Of a DNA stretch of 64,000 bases, positions 24,736 through 32,273 are shown one piece after another. Within the stretch, counting starts at the first letter, position 1, and each line of letters starts with the position of its first letter. Below the pieces are notes generated by a model. That model did not search any database. It saw only the letters and a program-made list of their open reading frames with translations, and was not told where the DNA came from. The DNA is from Nioella nitratireducens (GTDB lineage: Bacteria; Pseudomonadota; Alphaproteobacteria; Rhodobacterales; Rhodobacteraceae): positions 1 through 64,000 of the forward strand of contig NZ_MNBW01000004.1 in NCBI RefSeq assembly GCF_001879715.1, read 5' to 3'. A program made the position numbers and the translations under genes.

Positions 24736-26433
24736 TCAGGTTCCGCTGACGATGACGGATCGGTTCGGCTGAATATCCACGGTGCCGACCCGGCGGATGT
24801 AGCTTTCCGCCACATCCCAGATCGGCGGACCCTCGGTGCCCTCGTTCACGCTGGCCCATCCGGCGACGGTATAGGTGCGGGTCGGGTCGATCAGCTCGCC
24901 AGTCGAAAGCAGCGTCATCTCGGAGATGCGGCTGCCCTGCGGCTGGCTGATGTCGATGCGGTAGCCCATGCCACCGACGCGCACCATGTCGCCGCCCTGC
25001 TGGTAATAGGGGTCGGTGTTGAACAGGTTGTCGGCCACGTCTTCCATGATGGTATGAATAAATTCTCCCGTCATTTCAGAGCGGTAGCATTCCGGATAGC
25101 TCATCGCGGTGGCGTTGAAGAGCAGCTCTCGCGTGATGTCCTGCCCGGCGGGCACCGAACTGCCCCAGCGGAAGCCGGGCGATAGGGCGATATCGGCCTC
25201 GCGCTCTTCCAGCATGGCCTGACACAGCAGGTCATCCCATGTGCCGTTGAAGTTGCCACGGCGGTAAAGGGTGCCGACGGTCTGGCCCAGAACCTCGCCC
25301 AGCTCCGCCTGGTAGGGCGCGCGCTCGGCGTCGATCAGGGCACGCATCTCGGGGTCGCCCGCGATCACGTCCGAGAAGACCGGGATCAGGCGATAGCCAT
25401 AGCCCTGCACCCCGCCGTCGCGCACGTCGAGGTCAACCCGGCTGACGAACTTGCCGTGGCTTCCGGTGGCGATCAGCAGCGTGTTGCCCACCACCACGGG
25501 TTCCGGCAGCGCGTCATGCGTGTGGCCGGTCAGGATGACGTCGATGCCGGGCACGCGGCTGGCAAGCTTGCGGTCTACGTCGAAGCCGTTATGCGACAGC
25601 AGCACCACCACCTCGGCCCCGTTTGCGCGCACTTCCGCGACCATTTCGGCCACGCGGCTTTCGCGGATGCCGAAGCTGAGATCCGGGAACATCCAGCCGG
25701 GGTTGGCGATCGGCATATAGGGGAAAGCCTGCCCGATCACGGCGATCTGCACGCCGTTGCGTTCGAACATCTTGTAGGGCTCGTAGGCCGGTTCATCCCA
25801 CATGGCGTCGAAGATATTGGCGCCGAGGAAGGGAAAATTCAGCTCGTTTTCAACGATCTGCGTGACGCGGTCGATGCCAAGGGTGAATTCCCAATGCGAG
25901 GTCATCGCCTCGACCCCGAGCAGGTTCATCGCCCGCACCATGTCACCGCCATCGGTGCGCAACGCGGTGAGCGACCCCTGCCAGGTATCGCCACCATCGA
26001 GCAGCAGCGCACCGGGGCGCTCGGTGCGGATTGCGTTGACGACGGTGGCGATCCGGTCGAGCCCGCCCATGCGGCCATATTGCTGCGACAGGGCCGAGAA
26101 ATCGCCGTAGGTCAGCGCGTAGGCCTCGGGGCTGTCGGGCTGAATGTTGTACATATTCAGGAAATCGGCCCCGGTCACATGCGGCGGCAGGCCCTCGACC
26201 TGACCGACGCCGAGGTTGATCTCGGGTTCGCGGAAATAGATCGGGTTCATCTGACCGTGAATGTCAGTCACGTGGATCAGCGTGACATTGCCTACCGGCG
26301 CCATGTTCAGCAGGTCGTCCTGCGTCATCAGGCTTTGTTGCGCGGCGAGCCGGCCCCATTTGCCCGTGCCCGACGCCCCCAGAATGGCCGAGGCGGCGAC
26401 AGAGGCCTGTAAGAATTCACGGCGGGATATCAT
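24736..26433 (-). CDS. soxB: SoxB, dimanganese thiosulfohydrolase
   Basis: Hydrolyses the terminal sulfone from SoxY-bound cysteine S-thiosulfonate, releasing sulfate. The 565 residues match the usual length. A Tat-like leader (MISRREFLQASVAASAIL) precedes a 5'-nucleotidase-fold metallophosphatase domain with TDIHGQMNP, LDGGDTWQGS, LLSHNGFDVD and LTGHTHD metal-ligand motifs, then the SoxB-specific SHWEFTLG. It is the standard marker of the Sox pathway. It lies between soxA and soxC in the canonical XYZABCD order. Confidence 0.97.
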   Translation of the reverse strand: MISRREFLQASVAASAILGASGTGKWGRLAAQQSLMTQDDLLNMAPVGNVTLIHVTDIHGQMNPIYFREPEINLGVGQVEGLPPHVTGADFLNMYNIQPDSPEAYALTYGDFSALSQQYGRMGGLDRIATVVNAIRTERPGALLLDGGDTWQGSLTALRTDGGDMVRAMNLLGVEAMTSHWEFTLGIDRVTQIVENELNFPFLGANIFDAMWDEPAYEPYKMFERNGVQIAVIGQAFPYMPIANPGWMFPDLSFGIRESRVAEMVAEVRANGAEVVVLLSHNGFDVDRKLASRVPGIDVILTGHTHDALPEPVVVGNTLLIATGSHGKFVSRVDLDVRDGGVQGYGYRLIPVFSDVIAGDPEMRALIDAERAPYQAELGEVLGQTVGTLYRRGNFNGTWDDLLCQAMLEEREADIALSPGFRWGSSVPAGQDITRELLFNATAMSYPECYRSEMTGEFIHTIMEDVADNLFNTDPYYQQGGDMVRVGGMGYRIDISQPQGSRISEMTLLSTGELIDPTRTYTVAGWASVNEGTEGPPIWDVAESYIRRVGTVDIQPNRSVIVSGT

Positions 26434-26531
26434 GCGGTTGGTTCCGTTCCAGTTGGCAAAGGGTCAGGTGTCCCCCCGACGTATCGCCGGGAGGTCAAGT
26501 CGTATGGCGGACCAATTGGACCGACGGATGA

Positions 26532-27380
26532 TCAGTTTCGGACCGAGGGGGCCTCGACCGACAAGCCGTTGCCGCGGGACGCGACGTAAAGCTCCAGCGC
26601 TGTCAATTCGTCAGAGCCGCGCCCATAGGTTTCCGCCCGCGTGTCGGTGATACAGCCGCGCAAACGGCGGTGGATCGAGCCGACGCCCGCCCATTTCAGG
26701 CGGTAGACCGGGAAACCGTTGATCTGCCCTTGCGACAGGTGATCGGCCCGCAGCATGTTGCCGTAGTTGTCCTCATGGCAATTGGCGCAGGAAAAGTTCA
26801 ACTGGCCGGTGCGGGTGTAGTACATCTCGCGGCCCTGCTCCCAATAGGGGGCGGCTTCCCCGTCGATCTGCACATCCATCGGCATGCCGCGGGACTGGTA
26901 CGAGATCATCGTCGTCATCGACAGCATCTCGTTGCTTTCCCAGCCCCAGGCTTCGGCGCCCATGCGTTCGGTGCGGCAATTGTTGATGTAGTCCTCCATG
27001 GCCCACAACTCGCCGTTCTCGTTCACATGCGGCATCTGCGTGCGGACGCCGGCCATCGATTCCGCGTCGCCGTGACAAGACGCGCAGGACTCGCCCGCCT
27101 CGCCTTCCACGACGTTCCACAGGTCGAGGCCCTCATCGACATAAAGCATGCCCGGGTTGTCGAAGTCGTCCATCTGGACGGCCTGTGTTTCCGACGAGCG
27201 GAACAGCCACCCCGACATGATCTCGCTCATGTTTTCCATGTGCTCGGGGGCCGGGGCGCGGGTGATGAGGGTCTCGCCATCAATCACCAGTTCGGCGGAT
27301 TCGTCGCCGAGTGCCGGCGCAACCATGACCGTCCCTGCGAGCAGAACGGCCAGCGTCGCTTTGCGCGTATATCCTGGCAT
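26532..27380 (-). CDS. soxA: SoxA, diheme cytochrome c of the SoxAX thiosulfate-coupling complex
   Basis: With SoxX it oxidatively attaches thiosulfate to the SoxY cysteine. The 282 residues begin with a Sec signal (cleavage after APALG) and carry two heme motifs, CASCH (99-103) and CANCH (198-202). C243 in HRRLRGC is the expected persulfide ligand of the active-site heme, and C135 in NNCRTERMG is the partner of a disulfide seen in diheme SoxA proteins. It is cotranscribed with soxZ upstream and soxB downstream. Confidence 0.95.
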   Translation of the reverse strand: MPGYTRKATLAVLLAGTVMVAPALGDESAELVIDGETLITRAPAPEHMENMSEIMSGWLFRSSETQAVQMDDFDNPGMLYVDEGLDLWNVVEGEAGESCASCHGDAESMAGVRTQMPHVNENGELWAMEDYINNCRTERMGAEAWGWESNEMLSMTTMISYQSRGMPMDVQIDGEAAPYWEQGREMYYTRTGQLNFSCANCHEDNYGNMLRADHLSQGQINGFPVYRLKWAGVGSIHRRLRGCITDTRAETYGRGSDELTALELYVASRGNGLSVEAPSVRN

Positions 27381-27422
27381 CTTGGTCCTCCCTTGGTTTT
27401 CTTTTCCTGGATGCCCGACCGC

Positions 27423-27746
27423 TTACCAGCTCTGGTCGTCGGTGGCGGTGTAGACATCTCCGTCATCGTCGTACCAGGTGAAGGTGAAGCTGCCGGGCTC
27501 CGGCACCGTGGCGTCGAATTCGAAATAGGGGTTGGTGGACACTGCCGGGTCGATGGCAATGTCGATCACCATTTCCCCGTTATATTCGGCAGTGAACCGA
27601 TTGATGATCTGGCGCGGGATCAGGTTCCCGTCACCATCCCGGCGTTGACCCGATTCCATCGGGTGGCTGATCAGGGTTTTGACTTCGACACTGGCACCGG
27701 CCTCGGTGGCATTGTCGACGCGGACGCGGGGGCGAACACCTTCCAT
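27423..27746 (-). CDS. soxZ: SoxZ, sulfur carrier scaffold subunit
   Basis: Partner of SoxY in the SoxYZ carrier to which sulfur intermediates are attached. A 107-residue Ig-like beta-sandwich protein with characteristic segments VKTLISHPMESGQRRD and FEFDATVPEPGSFTFTWYDDDG. It has no signal peptide of its own and, as in known systems, is exported with SoxY by the Tat route. It lies between soxY and soxA with short gaps. Confidence 0.95.
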   Translation of the reverse strand: MEGVRPRVRVDNATEAGASVEVKTLISHPMESGQRRDGDGNLIPRQIINRFTAEYNGEMVIDIAIDPAVSTNPYFEFDATVPEPGSFTFTWYDDDGDVYTATDDQSW

Positions 27747-27771
27747 GGTCTTTCTCTCCTCCTATACTCGC

Positions 27772-28197
27772 TCAGCCGCCGCAGCCGCCGATGGTGACTT
27801 TTACTTCCTGCGCGGCCATCTGGTACGAACCGTCGGCCATCTCGGCCACGACGATCACGTCCTGAGTGCCCGCGAGGCGAATCCGGGTAGACGCGCGCTG
27901 CGCGGCGGCCAACGGCCCGAAGGCGAAGGTTACGACCTCGGGGTTGGGGTTGCCGGATGCAAAGATGGTGATGCGGGCAGCGCCCTCTGCCGCCACTTCC
28001 ACCGGCACCGTGTTGCCGTTCTCGGCGATTTCGGGCGCGGTAATGATGACGGCCCCGCCCTCGGTGGCCTCGGCCCCGCCGGTGAAGGCGGCCATCGCCT
28101 CTTCCATCGTGGTGGCCATCGCCGAGCGCGGCACAAAGCCCGCAACGGCTGCGGCGCTGATCGCCGTGATGAGCGCCTGTCTGCGCGTCAGGTTCAT
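27772..28197 (-). CDS. soxY: SoxY, sulfur carrier with C-terminal GGCGG
   Basis: Carrier protein whose penultimate-region cysteine holds the sulfur substrate throughout the cycle. The 141 residues end in TIGGCGG, the diagnostic swinging-arm motif (C139). A Tat signal is seen as LTRRQALITAISAAAVAGFV. The beta-sandwich body follows (EIAENGNTVPVEV, ASGNPNPEVVTFAFGP). The start has GGAGGAGAAAAC before ATG. soxZ is 25 bases downstream. Confidence 0.96.
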   Translation of the reverse strand: MNLTRRQALITAISAAAVAGFVPRSAMATTMEEAMAAFTGGAEATEGGAVIITAPEIAENGNTVPVEVAAEGAARITIFASGNPNPEVVTFAFGPLAAAQRASTRIRLAGTQDVIVVAEMADGSYQMAAQEVKVTIGGCGG

Positions 28198-28234
28198 TGT
28201 TTTCTCCTCCTGAACTCTCGATCTCTGGATGCGG

Positions 28235-28687
28235 TCAGTCGTGCAGCGTCATCAGGTAGGCGACCACGTCTTCCACCTGTTGCGCCGACAGGATGGTCTG
28301 ACCGGCCAGATCCTCTCGGACATTTACGAAGCCTTCATTGACGTAGAAGGCGGGCATCATGGTGTTGGGGAACACGTTCTTGGCGTTGACGAGAATCCCA
28401 CGCAGGTTGGCTTCGGTCCAACGGTCGCCCACCCCGTCGAGGGTTGGCCCCACGTTGCCGTGGAACTGTTCGTTGGCGAGGTCACTGTTCTGGTGGCACG
28501 CCAGGCAGTTTCCCAGCCTGCGGTTGGCGAAAGTATCCCGGCCCGCGGCGGGGTCGCCGACCACGCCGGTCAGCGAGGTTTCGACCACGCCATACTCCCC
28601 GAAAACCACATCTCCCGGCGCCACCTCATCGGCAATCGCGGGGGCAGCGATCATCAGCGCGCCAGCTGCAAGAGCTGTAAGTTTCAC
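28235..28687 (-). CDS. soxX: SoxX, monoheme cytochrome c of SoxAX
   Basis: Electron-accepting subunit of SoxAX. About 150 residues: a Sec signal (KLTALAAGALMIAAPAIA), a heme site CLACH in RRLGNCLACHQNSD, a distal Met candidate in PNTMMPAFYVNEG, and a C-terminal helix with EDVVAYLMTLHD. I chose GTG at 28687 because GGAGG lies seven bases upstream. An ATG two codons earlier (28693) is almost on top of that site. It is the first gene after the putative SoxR operator at 28756-28775. Confidence 0.93.
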   Translation of the reverse strand: MKLTALAAGALMIAAPAIADEVAPGDVVFGEYGVVETSLTGVVGDPAAGRDTFANRRLGNCLACHQNSDLANEQFHGNVGPTLDGVGDRWTEANLRGILVNAKNVFPNTMMPAFYVNEGFVNVREDLAGQTILSAQQVEDVVAYLMTLHD

Positions 28688-28755
28688 GTCCATTCCTCCC
28701 GTTTGTATTCTTTCGTCCACCATAGGGGCCGGGGTCGAGTCTTTGCAACATTAAA

Positions 28756-28775
28756 TTCGCATTTTTGAATGCGAA
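28756..28775 (-). promoter_or_regulatory. Putative SoxR operator upstream of soxX
   Basis: Perfect inverted repeat TTCGCATT-TTTG-AATGCGAA in the 112-bp gap between soxW and soxX. On the minus strand it contains CATTCAAAA (28771 to 28763), the same 9-mer found in the soxS-soxV gap. ArsR-family SoxR of Paracoccus and Pseudaminobacter controls equivalent positions (soxSV and soxWX gaps). The repeat is seen; the binding protein is inferred. Confidence 0.6.
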
Positions 28776-28799
28776 AGCGTTGACCGGCGTCAATGACGG

Positions 28800-29375
28800 T
28801 CACTCGATGATGCCCATTTCCTGAAGTCTTCTGGCATGATAACGCTGAAAGCCTTCCTCTTCATCGTAGCCGTGCCCCAACACCCAGGTGAACAGGTTGA
28901 ACGTCGTCCAACCGCTGAAGGCCCCGGGCATCGACGCCACCGCGGCCTGGGGCGCGGTCCGGTCTTCGCTGACCTCTTCGGGCATGAACATCAGGGTCGG
29001 CGTGAACAGAATGCCCCAGCGGCGGGCAATGTCTCGCTCGCTCATCACGGTCCCGTCGAAATCGGTGACCTCCAGACTTCCGTGCAGGTTGAGCCGCACG
29101 ACGAAGAAATCATCCGTCAACATCGCCGCGATGTCGTCGCGGGAAAAAACGGTTTCGTGCATCTCGCGGCAATAAATGCAGCCCCGCTGTTCGAACAGGA
29201 TCAACAGGCGTTGGCCGTTGGCATTGGCGTCGGCCAGATCTTCGCGCAGATCTAGGAAGGTGTCCTCGATCCATGGCTCGACATGCAGGCCGGCATCGTC
29301 CAGCTCGGCCATCGCTGGTGCGGAAAGGGCAAGCCCCATGGCAAGACCGATCAGACCATAAAAAAGCTGTTTCAT
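28800..29375 (-). CDS. soxW: SoxW, periplasmic thioredoxin
   Basis: Periplasmic thiol-disulfide protein of 191 residues that receives electrons from SoxV and keeps Sox components reduced. A Sec signal (MKQLFYGLIGLAMGLALSAPAMA) is followed by a thioredoxin fold with the redox pair C66-C69 in QRGCIYCREM and a cis-Pro region ILFTPTLMFM. The ATG at 29375 has GGGAGG before it. The gene lies 20 bases after soxV. Confidence 0.9.
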   Translation of the reverse strand: MKQLFYGLIGLAMGLALSAPAMAELDDAGLHVEPWIEDTFLDLREDLADANANGQRLLILFEQRGCIYCREMHETVFSRDDIAAMLTDDFFVVRLNLHGSLEVTDFDGTVMSERDIARRWGILFTPTLMFMPEEVSEDRTAPQAAVASMPGAFSGWTTFNLFTWVLGHGYDEEEGFQRYHARRLQEMGIIE

Positions 29376-29395
29376 CGTTCCTCCCCTCAGACGAC

Positions 29396-30133
29396 CTACC
29401 CAAGCCGGGTAAAGTCGGGTCCATATTCGATCATCCATTCCGCGATGCGATTGACGGAATCGGTTGCAATGAGCACCGCGAACAGGATGAGAAGCACGCC
29501 CATGCCCTTTTCAACCTTGCCCATGTGGCGGCGAAAGCGTTGCATCCAGCGCATGAACGGCCCCACGAACCCCGCCGCAACCACGAAAGGCAGCGTCATT
29601 CCCAGCCCGTAGACCATCAAGAGCAGCGCGCCCTTTCCGGCCGTGCCGGCATCTGCCGCCGTGAACAGGATCGCCGCCAGAACCGGCCCGACGCAGGGCG
29701 TCCAGCCAAAGGCGAAGGCCAGCCCGATCAAGTAGGCACCGAGCAATCCCTTGCCCCGGTCCATACCGCCATCGGCCCGCATTTGCCGATACAACAGCGG
29801 GATCTTGACCACCCCCAGAAAGTGCAGCCCCATGACCAGTATGATCGCCGCCGCGAACCATCGCAGCACCGGCATCGCCTCGCGTACGGTCTGGCCAAAG
29901 GTCGAGGCCGCCATGCCGAGCGCCATAAAGATGGTCAGAATACCGAGGCTGAAGGCAATGGCGGGCAAGATCGCCCTGCGGCTGGCCGCGCCATTGTCGC
30001 GCGCGGCCATGACCTCGTCGGCGCTCATCCCCGCAAGGTAGGACAGGTAAAACGGAACAATGGGCAGAATGCACGGCGACAGGAACGATAGAAGTCCCGC
30101 AAGGGCCGCTGCACCGAAGCTGATGTCAAACAC
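29396..30133 (-). CDS. soxV: SoxV, CcdA/DsbD-type thiol transporter
   Basis: Inner-membrane protein with six hydrophobic segments that moves reducing equivalents from cytosolic thioredoxin to SoxW. About 245 residues. The two redox cysteines are in LSFLSPCILPIVPFYLSYLAG and FGWTPCVGPVLAAI, the hallmark of CcdA. I favour GTG at 30133, which has AGGGGAGGG eight bases upstream and gives the usual CcdA N-terminus (FDISFGAAALAGLLSFLSPC). Longer starts at 30160 or 30181 are possible but extend into the regulatory gap. Confidence 0.92.
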   Translation of the reverse strand: MFDISFGAAALAGLLSFLSPCILPIVPFYLSYLAGMSADEVMAARDNGAASRRAILPAIAFSLGILTIFMALGMAASTFGQTVREAMPVLRWFAAAIILVMGLHFLGVVKIPLLYRQMRADGGMDRGKGLLGAYLIGLAFAFGWTPCVGPVLAAILFTAADAGTAGKGALLLMVYGLGMTLPFVVAAGFVGPFMRWMQRFRRHMGKVEKGMGVLLILFAVLIATDSVNRIAEWMIEYGPDFTRLG

Positions 30134-30160
30134 GCACGCGCCCTCCCCTGCACTTGCCAT

Positions 30161-30188
30161 ATTCACACATTCAAAATACATTATGTAT
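30161..30188. promoter_or_regulatory. Putative SoxR operator/promoter between soxV and soxS
   Basis: The 69-bp divergent gap contains ATTCA twice (30161, 30169), the 9-mer CATTCAAAA (30168-30176) shared with the soxX upstream repeat, and an inverted repeat ATACAT-T-ATGTAT (30176-30188). TATGTATAG resembles a -10 element for soxS. By analogy with known sox loci this is the main SoxR-controlled site. Motifs are seen; function is inferred. Confidence 0.6.
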
Positions 30189-30202
30189 AGGGATCGTCAA
30201 TC

Positions 30203-30586
30203 GTGAGTATGCCGATGAATGCAAAAATCCTTGGGCTGGCCGGGGCGACCCTTCTGGCGCTGTCGACACCGCTGGTCGCCCAACCGGAACTGGTCATGGT
30301 CGAACAGGACGGCTGCGTCTATTGCCGCCGCTGGCATACCGAGATCGGCGAAAGCTATGCCCGCAGCGATTTCGGGCAGGCCATGCCCCTGCGCCGGGTC
30401 GACCTGCACGATCTGCCCGATGATCTTTCGCCGGCAAGGGCCGTGGTCTTCACCCCGACTTTCCTGTTGATGGACGATGGAACCGAACTGTCCCGCGCCG
30501 AAGGCTACGCGGGGGCAGAATTGTTCTGGATGCAGATGGAGTTGTTGTCCCGCGCCTTGCCGTCTGAAAGACCGGCTGCCCAATGA
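30203..30586 (+). CDS. soxS: SoxS, periplasmic thioredoxin-like regulator of Sox activity
   Basis: A 127-residue periplasmic thiol protein reported in Paracoccus to reactivate SoxYZ. An N-terminal signal (KILGLAGATLLALSTPLVA) is followed by the redox pair C38-C41 in QDGCVYCRRW and a thioredoxin-like stretch VFTPTFLLMDDG. The start may be GTG at 30203 or ATG at 30209 or 30215; no strong ribosome site discriminates. It is divergent from soxV, as in Paracoccus. Similarity to SoxW is local, around the CxYC motif only. Confidence 0.85.
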   Translation: MSMPMNAKILGLAGATLLALSTPLVAQPELVMVEQDGCVYCRRWHTEIGESYARSDFGQAMPLRRVDLHDLPDDLSPARAVVFTPTFLLMDDGTELSRAEGYAGAELFWMQMELLSRALPSERPAAQ

Positions 30587-30751
30587 CCGGGCAAACGCTC
30601 TTTTCGCAGCCCTTTTCCCGCGCCGCGTCATCGTGCCAGTCCCGAAATGGGCCGGTACGGTCTGGACGGATGTGGGAAAAAAGGTCCATAAGCTCTACAA
30701 CCTTGGTATCGGGCAGCATTTTCGCCCATGGGCAAGAACGGACGGGGCGTC

Positions 30752-31102
30752 ATGGGCCTTCCAGCACAGATTGCGGACCTTGAGGACGACGAGATGGAGC
30801 GGCTTGCCAACAGCGCAACCGAGGCTGCCCAACTGCTCAAGGCCGTCAGCCATGAGGGTCGTTTGATGATCCTGTGCTATCTGGCGAATGGGGAACGCTC
30901 GGTGACCGAGTTGGAGCAATTGCTGCACGCCCGGCAAGCCGCCGTTTCACAACAACTGGCGCGGCTGCGGCTGGAAGGTCTGGTCAGCACCCGGCGCGAT
31001 GGCAAGACGATCTGGTACCGCCTGTCCGATCCGCGCACGGTGAGAATTCTTGAACTTGTCTACGATATGTTCTGTAATCCCGAAACGTCCGACGACGGCT
31101 GA
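30752..31102 (+). CDS. soxR: SoxR, ArsR-family sulfane-sulfur-responsive repressor
   Basis: A 116-residue winged-helix repressor of sox genes. The HTH is ERSVTELEQLLHARQAAVSQQLARLRLEGLVSTRRDG in two parts, with a beta wing and a C-terminal helix. From the ATG at 30752 two cysteines fall at C42 (MILCYL) and C108 (DMFCNPE), the positions used by BigR/SqrR-type sensors to form a polysulfide bridge. That spacing and a GGGG site favour this start over ATG at 30728. It lies downstream of soxS and upstream of the SoxT-type transporter. Confidence 0.88.
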   Translation: MGLPAQIADLEDDEMERLANSATEAAQLLKAVSHEGRLMILCYLANGERSVTELEQLLHARQAAVSQQLARLRLEGLVSTRRDGKTIWYRLSDPRTVRILELVYDMFCNPETSDDG

Positions 31103-31138
31103 GGCCCTGCCTGCCCGCCGGACGCAAGGGAGGACGAC

Positions 31139-32197
31139 ATGCCAGAATTTTCCGACGCGGCGCTTGCGGCGCTGATCGGCCTCGCGACCGGGTTGGTGTT
31201 GGGGCTGGCGGCGCGTGTGGGCCGGTTCTGCACCCTCGCCGCCATCGAGGACGCCACCTATGGCGGCAATGGCGACCGGCTGCGAATGTGGGGGATTGCC
31301 CTTGGCGTGGCGATCCTTGGCACGCACCTGTTGATTGCGACGGGCCTGCTGGTGCCCGGCGATGTGTTCTACCTGCGCAACTGGTCGATCGGGGGCGCCG
31401 TCGCGGGCGGTCTTCTGTTCGGGGTCGGCATGGCGCTTGCGGGCAATTGCGGCTTTGGGGCCTTGGCGCGCATTGGGGGCGGCGATTTCCGCTCGGGCGT
31501 GGTCGTCGTGACGATGGGAATCATGGCCTATGCCACGATCTCGGGGCCTCTTGCCCCGCTGCGGGTGGCCTTGCTGGGGGCCGAGCCGATACCGCGCGAC
31601 GAGGCCATCGGTCTGGGCGGGCTGCTGGCACGGGCGACGGGCCTGCCGGAATGGCTGTTTGCCGCGATCGTTGCCGCCGTGCTGGTCATTCTCGCGTTGC
31701 GCGGTGCGGACTGGGGCGGGTTTCGTCGATACGCCCTGTGGGCCGGGGTGGTCGGGGCGACCATCACCGCCACATGGGCCGCGATGCAGGCATTGAATTT
31801 CCACAGTTTCGAGGCAATCCCGGTCGCCGATCACAGCTTTGCAGCACCGATCGGCGAAACCATCCTCTATGTCATGACCTCCACCGGCTCGGGCCTGACC
31901 TTCGGCATCGGCTCGGTTCTGGGGGTTGTTCTCGGGGCTTTTCTCGGCAGCACGCGACTTGGCCATTTCCGGTGGGAAGCCTGCGATGACGCGCGCGAAC
32001 TGGGGCGGCAACTGGTCGGCGCTTCGATGATGGGCGTGGGCGCGGTGCTGGCGGGGGGCTGTTCCGTGGGACAGGGCCTGTCGGCCTTTTCCGTGCTGGC
32101 CATCAGCGCCCCTATTGCGTTGCTCAGCATCTATGCGGGCGCCCGGATCGGGCTGCATTTCCTGATCTATGGCCAAGGTTTCCGCAACGCGGACTGA
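31139..32197 (+). CDS. soxT: YeeE/YedE-family thiosulfate transporter (SoxT)
   Basis: Inner-membrane protein of 352 residues with about nine hydrophobic segments. Two GxCxxG-type motifs carry key cysteines, GNCGFGALAR (C104) and GGCSVGQGLSA (about C308), plus C31 in RFCTLAA. YeeE of Spirochaeta uses three such cysteines to relay thiosulfate. The start has GGGAGGACGAC before ATG. Position directly after soxR supports a role in thiosulfate uptake, perhaps delivering the signal that SoxR senses. Confidence 0.88.
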   Translation: MPEFSDAALAALIGLATGLVLGLAARVGRFCTLAAIEDATYGGNGDRLRMWGIALGVAILGTHLLIATGLLVPGDVFYLRNWSIGGAVAGGLLFGVGMALAGNCGFGALARIGGGDFRSGVVVVTMGIMAYATISGPLAPLRVALLGAEPIPRDEAIGLGGLLARATGLPEWLFAAIVAAVLVILALRGADWGGFRRYALWAGVVGATITATWAAMQALNFHSFEAIPVADHSFAAPIGETILYVMTSTGSGLTFGIGSVLGVVLGAFLGSTRLGHFRWEACDDARELGRQLVGASMMGVGAVLAGGCSVGQGLSAFSVLAISAPIALLSIYAGARIGLHFLIYGQGFRNAD

Positions 32198-32273
32198 GCG
32201 TTTCCCGATCAGGCTTTGTGCCGGCGTCCAAAGCCCCTAAGCTGCATGCAACAGGCAACGGGGACCGACAGGC

